Below are positions 23,625-32,640 of a stretch of DNA of 32,857 nucleotides, piece by piece; the stretch's first letter is position 1; each line of letters opens with the position of its first letter. The DNA is from Undibacterium hunanense. Lineage in GTDB: Bacteria; Pseudomonadota; Gammaproteobacteria; Burkholderiales; Burkholderiaceae_D. The stretch is from NCBI RefSeq assembly GCF_014284335.1, contig NZ_JACOGF010000025.1:1-32857 (forward strand), in the 5' to 3' direction. Both the position numbers and the translations under genes were made by a program. The notes beneath the pieces were generated by a model. It worked only from the letters and a program-made list of their open reading frames with translations, was not told where the DNA came from and ran no database searches.

Positions 23625-25058
23625 TTATGATCCTGGTCGCTGGAAGGCTTTGCCGTTCACTGTCAATTTTCCCTGCGCCCATTCAAGCCTGGAATTGAGC
23701 AGCTTGCCATTGCGATTGATATAACCCTGTTCGACAAAGCTGGCAATTTGCTGATTCATCGCATCCAGCGCAGCCTTCTGCATATCCGGGTCTTTTTGCG
23801 TAGCCCCGCTCAGTTTGCTGACCAGTACATCTGTCAGGGTAATGTCCAGAGTACCCTGCACCTTGGGGTACAGGGCCATGATGTTGCTGATGTCGGTAAC
23901 ATTGGCATCGACCAGTTTCATTCCACCTGTCAGCTTTGCCTCGCCGTCGCTGGTGACGATGCTAATACGTTCCAATACCAGTTCTGGCTGACCATTGATG
24001 ATGGTCGGCCCCACCTGCTCCCATACAGCCTTCAGGGCTGCCATTTTTTCAGGATCGGCCGTAGCACCGGAATAAGCAGTAGAAATCTGTGCAATGGAGG
24101 GTGCATGCAAGTGTTTCAGACCATAGTCGTAATGGAAGTTGCTGAATTCCTGCTGATCAAACATGAATTTGCTGACACCCAGCCTGGCAAACACGGACAG
24201 GAAATCATCCTTGATGCTGGCATCGGTGCTCAGGCTCAGTTGCTGCATGGAAAAGCCCTTTTTCGCATCTGTCTTGTCGCTGACACTGATACTGGCCAGC
24301 GTGGCCTCGGATTTGCCTACATACAAAGGACCGGTCGGATAGGCCTTGCTGGCATCACCCTTGACAGTGATGGCCCCCATCTTGAATGACTGGCCTTCCA
24401 GACTGTCCACCGTCAAACCGGGAACATACAGAGCGACACGGAAACTTTTATAATCCTTGTCAAAATCGACTTCCAAATTCACGCCCTGCCAGGTCAGCTT
24501 ATCGCGATCCCTTTCGGTAATAGTGGAAAAAGCCGGGCTGGATAAGCTCACATGCCCGGCACCACCATAGGTCAGAGTGGAATTGATTTGCAAGGGATTG
24601 GCATTGCCGAATATTTTTTCCAGTTGTGCCTTGCTGGCCGGGTCCAGTACCAGTTCGGTCTTGATGGAAGCGGCACCGAAGCTACGGAAGCCCGGGAAGG
24701 GACCATGCTGGATACGGCTGATAAAACGCAGTTGCACTGACGGCAACTGTCCACCGCTGGCAGCCTGGGCTGCTGGCGTCGCAGGGTCAGGGCCTGAACT
24801 CTCCCCAGCGCCAGGCGGGACCACAGGACCAGGTTTTGGAATGCTCGCCAGGTTCAGTTCTACGGTAGTGTCTTCGACCGAAGAGAAAATACCACGCTGA
24901 TAGTCCTGCTTAACGATTTTGATAAATGGCGTCTGCGCGGGCTGGTCCTTTGCCGCCATCAGATTGGACGCGACACGTTTCCCCGTGTACCAGGATGCGG
25001 CAGGATAGGCCACCGCCAATACCACCACCAAAGCGATCCAGCGTGCACTTATTTTCAC
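23625..25058 (-). CDS. DUF945 family protein (YdgA-like)
   Basis: The 477-residue protein begins with a signal-anchor helix (WIALVVVLAVAYPAASWYTG) directly followed by the conserved GKRV...IKIVKQDYQRGIFSSVEDTTVELNL, the hallmark of DUF945/YdgA proteins. Most of it should be periplasmic and beta-rich. A Pro/Gly-rich insert lies at about 77-102 (GPVVPPGAGESSGPDPATPAAQAASGG). The start is GTG with a GGAG site eight bases ahead. The biochemical role of the family is unknown. It is a separate unit between the amine oxidase and yajC, with its own terminator. Confidence 0.88.
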   Translation of the reverse strand: MKISARWIALVVVLAVAYPAASWYTGKRVASNLMAAKDQPAQTPFIKIVKQDYQRGIFSSVEDTTVELNLASIPKPGPVVPPGAGESSGPDPATPAAQAASGGQLPSVQLRFISRIQHGPFPGFRSFGAASIKTELVLDPASKAQLEKIFGNANPLQINSTLTYGGAGHVSLSSPAFSTITERDRDKLTWQGVNLEVDFDKDYKSFRVALYVPGLTVDSLEGQSFKMGAITVKGDASKAYPTGPLYVGKSEATLASISVSDKTDAKKGFSMQQLSLSTDASIKDDFLSVFARLGVSKFMFDQQEFSNFHYDYGLKHLHAPSIAQISTAYSGATADPEKMAALKAVWEQVGPTIINGQPELVLERISIVTSDGEAKLTGGMKLVDANVTDISNIMALYPKVQGTLDITLTDVLVSKLSGATQKDPDMQKAALDAMNQQIASFVEQGYINRNGKLLNSRLEWAQGKLTVNGKAFQRPGS

Positions 25059-25201
25059 AGATTTTCTCCGTAGTGGCTAAAACGCCTGTTATGAATGAGA
25101 GAAGAAAGTGTAACAAGCTTCATTTAGCTTGTCATTGTTACACGCTCAAATACATATATAACTTCTGCGTCAAAACCACACTTGCGTCCACGGATGCTAC
25201 A

Positions 25202-26725
25202 TCAGGTACTTCGTATGGTCGCCAATGCCAGTTCAGAGCTGTTCAGCGCCCCCTCAACAAAGCCCTGATAATCGGAATATGCCTCACCAACAATGTGGAT
25301 ATTCTTGGCACCACTACCGAAGTCAAAAGCCTTGAACACGTCCATGACTTTCCATGAACGCACTCCCGGCTGCCAGCCATGATTGGCAGCGCCGTACGGT
25401 GCCCTGGCCCAGTCGCGGATACCATAGGTGACGATGGAGTTTTTGATATGGGTGCGGGTCTCTTCCAGTGATTTTTCTTCAAACATGTGCTGGGCCTGGT
25501 CTGTCAGCTTCAGGCCTGAACGTTTGATATCCACCAGGCGTTTTACATCGCGTGCCACGAACAGTGAAAAGGCATCGACGATTTTGACGTTCTGGTCGAT
25601 TTCGGCCCGGTCATGGCGCTCGGACTCCATCACATAATGTTTCCAGAATTCGGTCGACGGGCGATCCATATACAGCAAGACCATGCCATGACCATCCTTG
25701 TCCTTGCCTTGCGGGCGACGGAAATAATGAATTTCGCGGGTAGGCAGACAACTCGCATATTGTTGCGGCCTTTGGGAATAATCCCACCACGGTGAATCCG
25801 TCACAAAAAACAGTTTCAGCATGGGAAAACCGTTGACAGCATCCAGTTGCGACGCCACATGTTCCGGCAGGCAGGAAGCCAGTTTCATCAGCGGCATTCT
25901 GGGCAGAGCCAGGATCAGTCTATCTGTCTGCAACTGTATGCTGCCGCTCTTGGTACGCACTTCCAGCTCCAGCAGGGGCTGGCCCATGGCAACCTGCCGG
26001 AACCCGGTCAACATATGGCCGCCAGCCAAAGTCACATTGCTTGAACTGCGCAATTTTGCCATCAGGCTTTCAGTGAGCTTGGCGGTACCGCCATCGACAC
26101 TGGCCAATTGCTGGCCCACGGTTTTCAATGCGCGCAACCACCAGATGATCCACTCTATGGCATTCAGGTTTTCCGGAATCATGTGATAGAAGGTGCCGGT
26201 ATCCCGCAACTTGGTCAAGGCCAGGTGGCTGAGCACGCCTTCGGCGGACAAGGCATTCCAGAAGCCCATACTCCACAGCGGCTGGCCATTGAGTTGCGCA
26301 TGTTTGCGCATGCGCTGGTAATCGGCTTCGGTCTGGTTATCTATCCAGGCCTGGTCTTGCGGTTCCTGTCCCATCACCAGCATGATGCCGCGTTTCAGCA
26401 ATTGCAGGGAATTGAGGCCCATTTCTTCCGCAGGCAAATCATAAGTGGGGGCATTGACTTCTTCACCTTCGGGGCCGCTGAACTCGGTCAGTTTCACGCC
26501 CAGGTCGCGGCACAGCTTATCAAAGCGTGGCTGCAAGGTGGGCTCGAAGCGCATCGGCCCCCATTCGGCAATGAAACCGTCGAGATCTTCGGTTTCTATA
26601 CGGCCACCCCAGCGATCGGATGACGCCTCCAGCACCACCACTTTTTGCCCTGCCTGTGCAAGACGCCAGGCGCAATACAAGCCGGAAATGCCGCCGCCGG
26701 CAATAATCACGGGATGATAATTCAT
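25202..26725 (-). CDS. FAD-dependent amine oxidase family protein
   Basis: This is a 507-residue flavoprotein. The N-terminal dinucleotide fold is GGGISGLYCAWRLAQAGQKVVVLEA (10-34), followed by the family motif RWGGRIET (about 38-45). The C-terminal FAD-contact segment is IHIVGEAYSDYQGFVEGALNSSE (about 475-497). This places it with flavin amine oxidases and L-amino acid oxidases. There is no signal peptide, so it is cytoplasmic. The substrate cannot be assigned; similarity to tryptophan or other aromatic amino acid oxidases is possible but not proven. It lies alone between tgt and the DUF945 gene, splitting the usual tgt-yajC neighbourhood. An AGAGGT ribosome site precedes the ATG. Confidence 0.85.
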   Translation of the reverse strand: MNYHPVIIAGGGISGLYCAWRLAQAGQKVVVLEASSDRWGGRIETEDLDGFIAEWGPMRFEPTLQPRFDKLCRDLGVKLTEFSGPEGEEVNAPTYDLPAEEMGLNSLQLLKRGIMLVMGQEPQDQAWIDNQTEADYQRMRKHAQLNGQPLWSMGFWNALSAEGVLSHLALTKLRDTGTFYHMIPENLNAIEWIIWWLRALKTVGQQLASVDGGTAKLTESLMAKLRSSSNVTLAGGHMLTGFRQVAMGQPLLELEVRTKSGSIQLQTDRLILALPRMPLMKLASCLPEHVASQLDAVNGFPMLKLFFVTDSPWWDYSQRPQQYASCLPTREIHYFRRPQGKDKDGHGMVLLYMDRPSTEFWKHYVMESERHDRAEIDQNVKIVDAFSLFVARDVKRLVDIKRSGLKLTDQAQHMFEEKSLEETRTHIKNSIVTYGIRDWARAPYGAANHGWQPGVRSWKVMDVFKAFDFGSGAKNIHIVGEAYSDYQGFVEGALNSSELALATIRST

Positions 26726-26861
26726 ATCAGACCTCTGGAATTAATTTGTCCTCTTGGACGAGAGCGCCATTTTGCCTGCAAGCGCCCAGAATATAATTCG
26801 AAAAACTGACTCTGTCCCGCTTATTTACCGTATTAAATAAGACACCGTGTCAGATACCCTG

Positions 26862-27995
26862 TCAGACGCCGCGTGCCCGGTCAGCATGGAACTGTTGGAC
26901 AAACTCAGGGAAGCGCTCATCGTCGAGTGCTTTACGGATGTTTTTCATCAAATCCAGGTAGTAATGCAGATTGTGGATGGTGTTCAAACGCGCGCCCAGG
27001 ATTTCGCCGGTGCGGTGCAAATGATGCAGGTAAGCACGCGAAAAGTTCTTACAGGCGTAGCATTCACAGGTCGCGTCCAGCGGTTCTTTTTCTTCCTTGT
27101 AGCGCGCATTCTTGATTTTGATATCGCCAAAGCGGGTGAAAATCCAGCCGTTGCGTGCATTACGGGTAGGCATGACGCAATCGAACATGTCTATGCCATT
27201 GGCCACACCAGCCACCAGGTCTTCCGGTGTACCGACACCCATCAGATAATGCGGCTTGTTTTCTGGCAGCTTGGGGCCGACATGCGCCAGCACGCGCATC
27301 ATGTCTTCTTTCGGTTCACCAACAGACAGGCCACCAATGGCGATGCCGTGGAAATTGATTTCATTCAAACCCGCCAGTGATTCATCACGCAGATGCTCAA
27401 ACATGCCACCCTGAACGATGCCAAACAAGGCGTTCGGGTTTTCACCCTGGTTGAATTCGTCAATCGAACGTTTGGCCCAGCGCAAGGACATGCGCATGGA
27501 TTTGCCGGCTTCTTCTGTCGTCGCCGGACGGCCATCGATTTCATACGGGGTGCATTCATCAAACTGCATGACGATGTCAGAATTCAGGGCGCGCTGGATT
27601 TGCATGGAAATTTCTGGCGACAGGAACAGGCGTTCGCCACTGATGGGTGACGAAAATTTGACGCCTTCTTCCGTAATCTTGCGCATCGCCCCCAGCGAAA
27701 ATACCTGAAAACCACCAGAATCAGTGAGAATAGGTTTATCCCAGCCCATGAAACCATGCAGGCCGCCAAACTTGTTCAGCACATCCGTGCCGGGACGCAG
27801 CCACAAATGAAAGGTATTACCCAAAATGATGTGAGCATCGATTTCTTTCAATTCCAGCGGCGACATGGCCTTGACCGAACCATAGGTACCAACCGGCATG
27901 AAGATAGGTGTTTCGATTTCACCATGGTTGACTTTGACACGGCCGCGACGGGCAGCAGTGGTTTTATCTTTTTTGATCAGTGTAAATTCAAGCAT
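26862..27995 (-). CDS. tgt: tRNA-guanine transglycosylase
   Basis: Tgt exchanges guanine-34 of GUN-anticodon tRNAs for preQ1. The 377-residue product has D92 in TDSGGFQVFS (general acid/base), the nucleophile region FDCVMPTRNARNG (D272), the substrate loop VQGG (194-197) and the zinc site C310-E-C312-YA-C315 with H341. Length and motifs match E. coli Tgt. Its start overlaps the end of queA by eight bases, so the two are translationally coupled. QueA acts on the product of Tgt, so this is a small queuosine operon. Confidence 0.98.
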   Translation of the reverse strand: MLEFTLIKKDKTTAARRGRVKVNHGEIETPIFMPVGTYGSVKAMSPLELKEIDAHIILGNTFHLWLRPGTDVLNKFGGLHGFMGWDKPILTDSGGFQVFSLGAMRKITEEGVKFSSPISGERLFLSPEISMQIQRALNSDIVMQFDECTPYEIDGRPATTEEAGKSMRMSLRWAKRSIDEFNQGENPNALFGIVQGGMFEHLRDESLAGLNEINFHGIAIGGLSVGEPKEDMMRVLAHVGPKLPENKPHYLMGVGTPEDLVAGVANGIDMFDCVMPTRNARNGWIFTRFGDIKIKNARYKEEKEPLDATCECYACKNFSRAYLHHLHRTGEILGARLNTIHNLHYYLDLMKNIRKALDDERFPEFVQQFHADRARGV

Positions 27996-29037
27996 GGTCT
28001 TCCCCGGAGGAATTGGTCAGCAGCATGGCATCGCCATAGCTGAAAAAACGGTATTGATGGGCAATCGCATGCGCATAGGCAGCGCGGACGCGATCATAAC
28101 CGGCAAAGGCCGACACCAGCATCATCAAAGTGGATTTTGGTAAGTGGAAATTGGTGATAAGCCGGTCCACGGTTTTAAATACATAGCCTGGCGTAATGAA
28201 CAGACGTGTGTCATCACTGCCTGCCTGCAAGGCACCGCTTTGCGAGGCCGATTCCAGCGCACGCATGCTGGTGGTGCCTACAGCGACCACCTTGCCACCT
28301 GCCGCTTTGGTAGCGCGCACCGCGGTCACGGTGTCATCTGGCACGGTATACCATTCGCTGTGCATCTGGTGATCTGCCAGGTTTTCGGTACGCACGGGCT
28401 GGAAAGTGCCTGCGCCCACATGCAGGGTTACATAAGCCAGTTTGATGCCTTTATCCTGACAACGTTGCAACAGCGCCTGGTCAAAATGCAGGCCAGCCGT
28501 AGGCGCAGCGACTGCGCCCGGCACGCGGTTATACACGGTCTGGTAACGCTGCTCATCAAAATCATCGGCATCATGCTCGATATACGGCGGCAAAGGCAGG
28601 CGGCCATAGGTTTCCAGCAGGGTAAAGATGTCCGATGGAAAATACAGGGTAAAGAATTCACCCACGCGTTCACCCACAAGCACATCAAAACTATCGGCCA
28701 GACGGATTTTGCTGCCCGGCAGCGGCGACTTGGAAGCGCGCATTTGTGCCAGCACGCTACGCTCCTGTTCATTGTTGGAGAGAACACGCTCAACCAGCAT
28801 CTGTATCTTGCCACCGCTTTCCTTGACGCCGAAAAAGCGCGCCTTCAGCACACGGGTGTCATTGAATACCAGTAAATCACCTGCCGACAACTGGTCTATG
28901 ACATCGGCAAAATGCCGGTCTGTCAATTGATCACCGTCAACATGCAACAGGCGCGAGGCCGTGCGGTCGGGCAAGGGTGTTTGCGCGATCAGGGCATCGG
29001 GCAGTTCAAAATCGAAATCACTCAGGGAATAGCGCAT
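27988..29037 (-). CDS. queA: S-adenosylmethionine:tRNA ribosyltransferase-isomerase
   Basis: QueA moves and rearranges the ribosyl part of SAM onto preQ1-modified tRNA to give epoxyqueuosine. I choose ATG 29037 (MRYSLSDFDFELPDALIAQTPLPDRTASRLL, 349 aa), which matches the start of homologues; an ATG at 29052 would add five residues, and neither has a clear ribosome site. Signature stretches include LLVFNDTRVLKARFFG, the AAPTAGLHFD region, YVTLHVGAGTFQPVR and ITPGYVFKTVDRLITNFHLPKSTLMMLVSAFAG. It is the first gene of the queA-tgt operon and diverges from recG across about 270 bp. Confidence 0.97.
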   Translation of the reverse strand: MRYSLSDFDFELPDALIAQTPLPDRTASRLLHVDGDQLTDRHFADVIDQLSAGDLLVFNDTRVLKARFFGVKESGGKIQMLVERVLSNNEQERSVLAQMRASKSPLPGSKIRLADSFDVLVGERVGEFFTLYFPSDIFTLLETYGRLPLPPYIEHDADDFDEQRYQTVYNRVPGAVAAPTAGLHFDQALLQRCQDKGIKLAYVTLHVGAGTFQPVRTENLADHQMHSEWYTVPDDTVTAVRATKAAGGKVVAVGTTSMRALESASQSGALQAGSDDTRLFITPGYVFKTVDRLITNFHLPKSTLMMLVSAFAGYDRVRAAYAHAIAHQYRFFSYGDAMLLTNSSGEDHA

Positions 29038-29101
29038 GCAAATATCAGACATCAGACAAAATTCAGGGTCAATAGCCGAAAAGCCATAGAAAGCTGCTGC
29101 A

Positions 29102-29121
29102 CACTGTATAAAATATCAGTA
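29102..29121. promoter_or_regulatory. LexA-box-like sequence between queA and recG
   Basis: CACTGTATAAAATATCAGTA matches 14 of 20 positions of the LexA consensus TACTGTATATATATACAGTA and keeps seven of eight core bases (CTGT-N8-[A/T]CAG). It overlaps a TATAAAAT at 29107-29114 that could be the recG -10. It lies 64 bp from the queA start and about 180 bp from the preferred recG start. Function is inferred. Confidence 0.4.
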
Positions 29122-29303
29122 GAATACAGCTTATCAGGTAAAAACTGTTCTAATTGATACTATTTTTTGACGACAATATCTTGCTTCATCATGAAATCAT
29201 GAATCTAGACACTCCCGATACAATCAATACAATACGGACACAGTTTTCCAGCTATCCTTATATAAAAAATAAGCTAACGGCAAAACCCACCATTTTACAC
29301 CCC

Positions 29304-31490
29304 ATGGCCGCTGAAGACCAAAGTGCAAAAACAAACGCAGAAAATGCGCCTTCCGGCCAGCAGACGCCTGCTACAGCAGAATTGCCGGTAGAAGCCACAA
29401 AAACAACAGCAAAAACAGCCGCAAAAAAAACCAAAACTGTCGCCAGCAAAGCAAATAATGGCAGCAGTGCCAGCAAGATCAGTGAAAAACTGGCAAAACT
29501 GGGCTTGCGTAAAGACATGGATTTTATCCTGCACCTGCCCATGCGCTATGAAGATGAGACTGAAATCGTCAACATGCGTGACGCCTCTTTTCGCGGTGGC
29601 AGCAGCGTACAGGTAGAAGGCGTGGTCACCGAATGCGATATCCAGTACCGCCCGCGACGCCAGTTGGTGGTGACCATCGCCGATGACACCGGGCAAGTGG
29701 TAATGCGCTTTTTAAATTTCTATGGCAACCAGACCAAGCAGATGGCGGTTGGCATACGCATACGCGCCAGGGGCGAATTGCGACATGGTTTTTTTGGTGC
29801 CGAAATGGTGCACCCACATTACAAGGTCGTCAATGAAGGTGCGCCGTTGCCAACCGCCCTTACCCCTGTCTACCCTTCTGGTGAAGGCGTGCCGCAAGCC
29901 CTGCTGCGCAAGGCCATCGCCAATGCCATGACACGCGTCAACTGGCGCGACACCCTGTCCCCTGCCCGACTGAGCGCGCTGGGTCTGCAAGATTTTGAAA
30001 GCAGCATACGCGTGCTGCACAACCCGCCGTCTGACGTCGACCAGTACAGCCTGATCGAACGCGAACACCCCGCCTGGGAACGCATGAAGTTTGATGAGCT
30101 GCTGGCCCAGCAATTGTCACTGAAGCGCGCCCAGATCACCCGCCGCAGCAAAGGGGCGAATGCCTTGCCGCTGGTTGGCGAACTCAGCAATGCCTTCTTG
30201 CTGAACCTGCCGTTTTCGCTGACCAGGGCACAGGAAAAAGTACTGGCCGAGATACGCGCCGATTTGCGCGAGGCCTACCCCATGCAACGGTTGTTGCAGG
30301 GTGATGTCGGCAGCGGCAAAACCATTGTTGCTGCCCTGGCGGCAGCGCAAGCGATAGACAATGGATTTCAGGCGGCGCTGATGGCACCGACTGAAATCCT
30401 GGCGGAACAGCATTTCAGAAAAATCGCCGCCTGGCTGGAACCACTGGGTGTAAAAACTGCCTGGCTGACCGGCAGCCTGAAGAAAAAAGAAAAAGACGCC
30501 GCCAACACCCTCATCAGCTCTGGCGAAGCACAACTGGTGATAGGTACCCACGCCCTGATACAGGACAGCGTGCAATTCAAAAAACTGGGCCTGGTGATTG
30601 TCGATGAGCAGCATCGCTTTGGTGTCAGCCAGCGCCTGAACCTGGCCAACAAAACTGAAGCAGGCAAGGTGCCGCATCAACTGATGATGTCAGCCACCCC
30701 CATCCCCCGTACCCTGGCCATGACGTATTATGCCGACCTGGAAGTATCAGTAATCGATGAACTGCCGCCAGGCCGCACGCCCATCGTCACCCGCGTGATA
30801 GACCAGAACCGCCGCGATGAAGTCATCGCCCGCGTGCAGGCAGCAGGTCAGGAAGGCAAGCAAGTCTACTGGGTCTGCCCGCTGATCGAAGAATCCGAAA
30901 CCCTGCAATTGCAAACCGCCACCGACACCCATGCCATGCTGGCAGAAGCCCTTCCAGAACTGCGTGTGGGCCTGGTCCATGGCCGCCTGAAACCAGCCGA
31001 AAAACAGGCCACGATGGAAGCCTTCATTCGCAATGAAAGCCAGGTACTGGTGGCCACTACGGTGATTGAAGTCGGCGTCGATGTCCCGAACGCCAGTCTG
31101 ATGGTCATCGAACATGCCGAACGTTTTGGCCTGTCGCAATTGCATCAGCTACGTGGCCGCGTAGGCCGCGGTGCTGCCGCCAGCGTTTGTCTGCTGCTGT
31201 ACCAGGGCCCGCTGGGTGGTACCGCCAAACAAAGGCTGGCCACCATGCGTGAAAGCAATGACGGCTTTGAAATCGCCCGCAAGGATCTGGAATTGCGCGG
31301 CCCCGGCGAATTCCTGGGTGCGCGCCAGTCTGGCGAAGCCATGTTACGCTTTGCCAATCTTGAAACCGATCAATGGCTGGTAGAAAAAGCCCGCAACCTG
31401 GCCGACGATTTACTGAAGAACGACCCCGCTACCGTCATCGCCCATCTGGAGCGCTGGCTAGGTTATAAAGAAGAATTTTTACGCGTTTAG
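29304..31490 (+). CDS. recG: ATP-dependent DNA helicase RecG
   Basis: RecG drives branch migration and regression of stalled replication forks. From ATG 29304 (MAAEDQSAK) it has 728 residues. A lysine/alanine-rich, probably disordered lead (1-55) comes before the conserved start SKISEKLAKLGLRKDMDFILHLPMRYED. The wedge domain spans about 60-200, Walker A is GDVGSGKT (333-340), motif II is DEQH (434-437), motif III is SATPIPRT (463-470), and motif VI is QLRGRVGRG (about 615). The open frame continues upstream with ATG 29199 and TTG 29154; no start has a good ribosome site, so the N-terminus is uncertain. In some relatives recG adjoins oxyR; here a GNAT gene follows 35 bp later. Confidence 0.97.
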   Translation: MAAEDQSAKTNAENAPSGQQTPATAELPVEATKTTAKTAAKKTKTVASKANNGSSASKISEKLAKLGLRKDMDFILHLPMRYEDETEIVNMRDASFRGGSSVQVEGVVTECDIQYRPRRQLVVTIADDTGQVVMRFLNFYGNQTKQMAVGIRIRARGELRHGFFGAEMVHPHYKVVNEGAPLPTALTPVYPSGEGVPQALLRKAIANAMTRVNWRDTLSPARLSALGLQDFESSIRVLHNPPSDVDQYSLIEREHPAWERMKFDELLAQQLSLKRAQITRRSKGANALPLVGELSNAFLLNLPFSLTRAQEKVLAEIRADLREAYPMQRLLQGDVGSGKTIVAALAAAQAIDNGFQAALMAPTEILAEQHFRKIAAWLEPLGVKTAWLTGSLKKKEKDAANTLISSGEAQLVIGTHALIQDSVQFKKLGLVIVDEQHRFGVSQRLNLANKTEAGKVPHQLMMSATPIPRTLAMTYYADLEVSVIDELPPGRTPIVTRVIDQNRRDEVIARVQAAGQEGKQVYWVCPLIEESETLQLQTATDTHAMLAEALPELRVGLVHGRLKPAEKQATMEAFIRNESQVLVATTVIEVGVDVPNASLMVIEHAERFGLSQLHQLRGRVGRGAAASVCLLLYQGPLGGTAKQRLATMRESNDGFEIARKDLELRGPGEFLGARQSGEAMLRFANLETDQWLVEKARNLADDLLKNDPATVIAHLERWLGYKEEFLRV

Positions 31491-31521
31491 TACGGACAAC
31501 TACGGACAACCACGGACAACC
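31490..31521. repeat. Short direct repeats before the GNAT gene
   Basis: ACGGACAAC occurs three times in close succession, in steps of 10-11 bp, between the recG stop and the GNAT start. They occupy the site where a ribosome-binding site is expected; none is obvious. Confidence 0.85.
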
Positions 31522-31525
31522 AGAC

Positions 31526-32014
31526 ATGCTCACCATCACCAACGCCGACCTGAACAACCCCACCCATGCCACCGACCTGGTACACATGCTCAATATGTAT
31601 GCGCTGGACCCCATGGGCGGCAACGAAGCCTTGTCCGACTATGCCCAAGCCAACCTGATCAAAGAATTAAAGCAACGCAACACCGTCCGCGCCATCCTCG
31701 CCTACGTAGACGACCAGGCCGCCGGCTTCGCCATCTGCATAGAAGGTTTCTCCACCTTCGCCTGCAAACCCCTGCTGAACATCCACGACTTTGCCGTGCA
31801 TCCCGACTTTCGCGGGCAAGGCGTAGCACAGGGCATGATGCAACACCTGAGCACCCTGTCCAGGGAACTGGGTTATTGCAAGATGACGCTGGAAGTATTG
31901 GAGGGGAATACGCGGGCGCAAAACCTGTATCGCGCTGAAGGCTTTGCGCCTTATGAGTTGAATCCGGAATTTGGTGGGGCGATTATCATGCAGAAGAAGA
32001 TTGTTACTGACTGA
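31526..32014 (+). CDS. GNAT family N-acetyltransferase
   Basis: The 162-residue protein shows the acetyl-CoA-binding motif A, LNIHDFAVHPDFRGQGVAQGMMQHL, with R96-G-Q-G-V-A at the pyrophosphate loop. Motif B follows as MTLEVLEGNTRAQNLYRAEGFAPYEL, where the NTRAQNLYRAEGF pattern is typical. It is a single-domain cytosolic acetyltransferase of unknown substrate. It lies 35 bp after recG on the same strand and may be co-transcribed with it. The sequence near the start is noticeably C-rich (runs of ACC and CCC) compared with the gene's 3' end. Confidence 0.92.
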   Translation: MLTITNADLNNPTHATDLVHMLNMYALDPMGGNEALSDYAQANLIKELKQRNTVRAILAYVDDQAAGFAICIEGFSTFACKPLLNIHDFAVHPDFRGQGVAQGMMQHLSTLSRELGYCKMTLEVLEGNTRAQNLYRAEGFAPYELNPEFGGAIIMQKKIVTD

Positions 32015-32040
32015 CATCGGTACGAATTTTTCGGCTGGCC

Positions 32041-32640
32041 GTATGCTTAATGACGTCGCTCCAGCGAAGGCTGGAGGCTAGCGGCGTTTGTTGTATGCCG
32101 TACTTTGATTAAAAGATTGCTCTTCGGGGATACAAGCCGGGCATCAGCCGATCAGCGGCACTCATCATATCGTCGCTCCAGCGAAGGCTGGAGTCCAGTG
32201 ACGTTTGTTATATGCCGTACTTTGATTAAAAGATTGCTCTTCGTGGATACAAGCCGGGCATCAGCCGATCAACGGCACTCATCATATCGTCGCTTCAGCG
32301 CAGGCTGGAGCCCAGCGGCTTTTGTTGCATGCTGTACTTTGATTAAAAGATTGCCCTTCGTGGATACAAGCCGAGCGTCAGCCGATCAGCGGCACTCATC
32401 ATATCGTCGCTCCAGCGAAGGCTGGAGTCCAGTGACGTTTGTTGTATGCTGTACTTTGATTAAAAGATTGCCCTTCGTGGACACAAGCCGGGCATCAGCC
32501 GATCAGCGGCACTCATCATATCGTCGCTCCAGCGAAGGCTGGAGCCCAGTGGCGTTTGTTGCATGCTTGAGTTGTTATTAAAACGATTGCTCTCCGTAGA
32601 TACAGGCCGGGTCTCGGCCCGGCGGCCGAAATACTTTCTT
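32041..32640 (+). repeat. Tandem array of five 117-bp units with a distinct terminal block
   Basis: The landmark CGTCGCTCCAGCGAAGGCTG starts at 32054, 32171, 32288 (two substitutions), 32405 and 32522, exactly 117 bp apart. Each unit holds a 7-bp hairpin CTCCAGC-GAAG-GCTGGAG and a conserved 'ttgattaaaagattgc' segment. The last unit changes into a terminal block with GGGTCTCGGCCCGG and CTTTCTTTGCTTC (about 32609-32646). Because 117 is a multiple of three, one frame (32105-32581) stays open as four 39-residue repeats. I do not regard it as a gene: there is no ribosome site, and the left-end copies do not keep the frame. The same repeat in inverted orientation occurs at 82-300. Confidence 0.9.

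Noticed and set aside
32105..32581. 158-codon open frame made of four 39-residue repeats
   Set aside because: The frame is open because the DNA repeat period is a multiple of three. There is no ribosome site, the left-end copies of the repeat do not preserve the frame, and differences between units are not concentrated at third codon positions.
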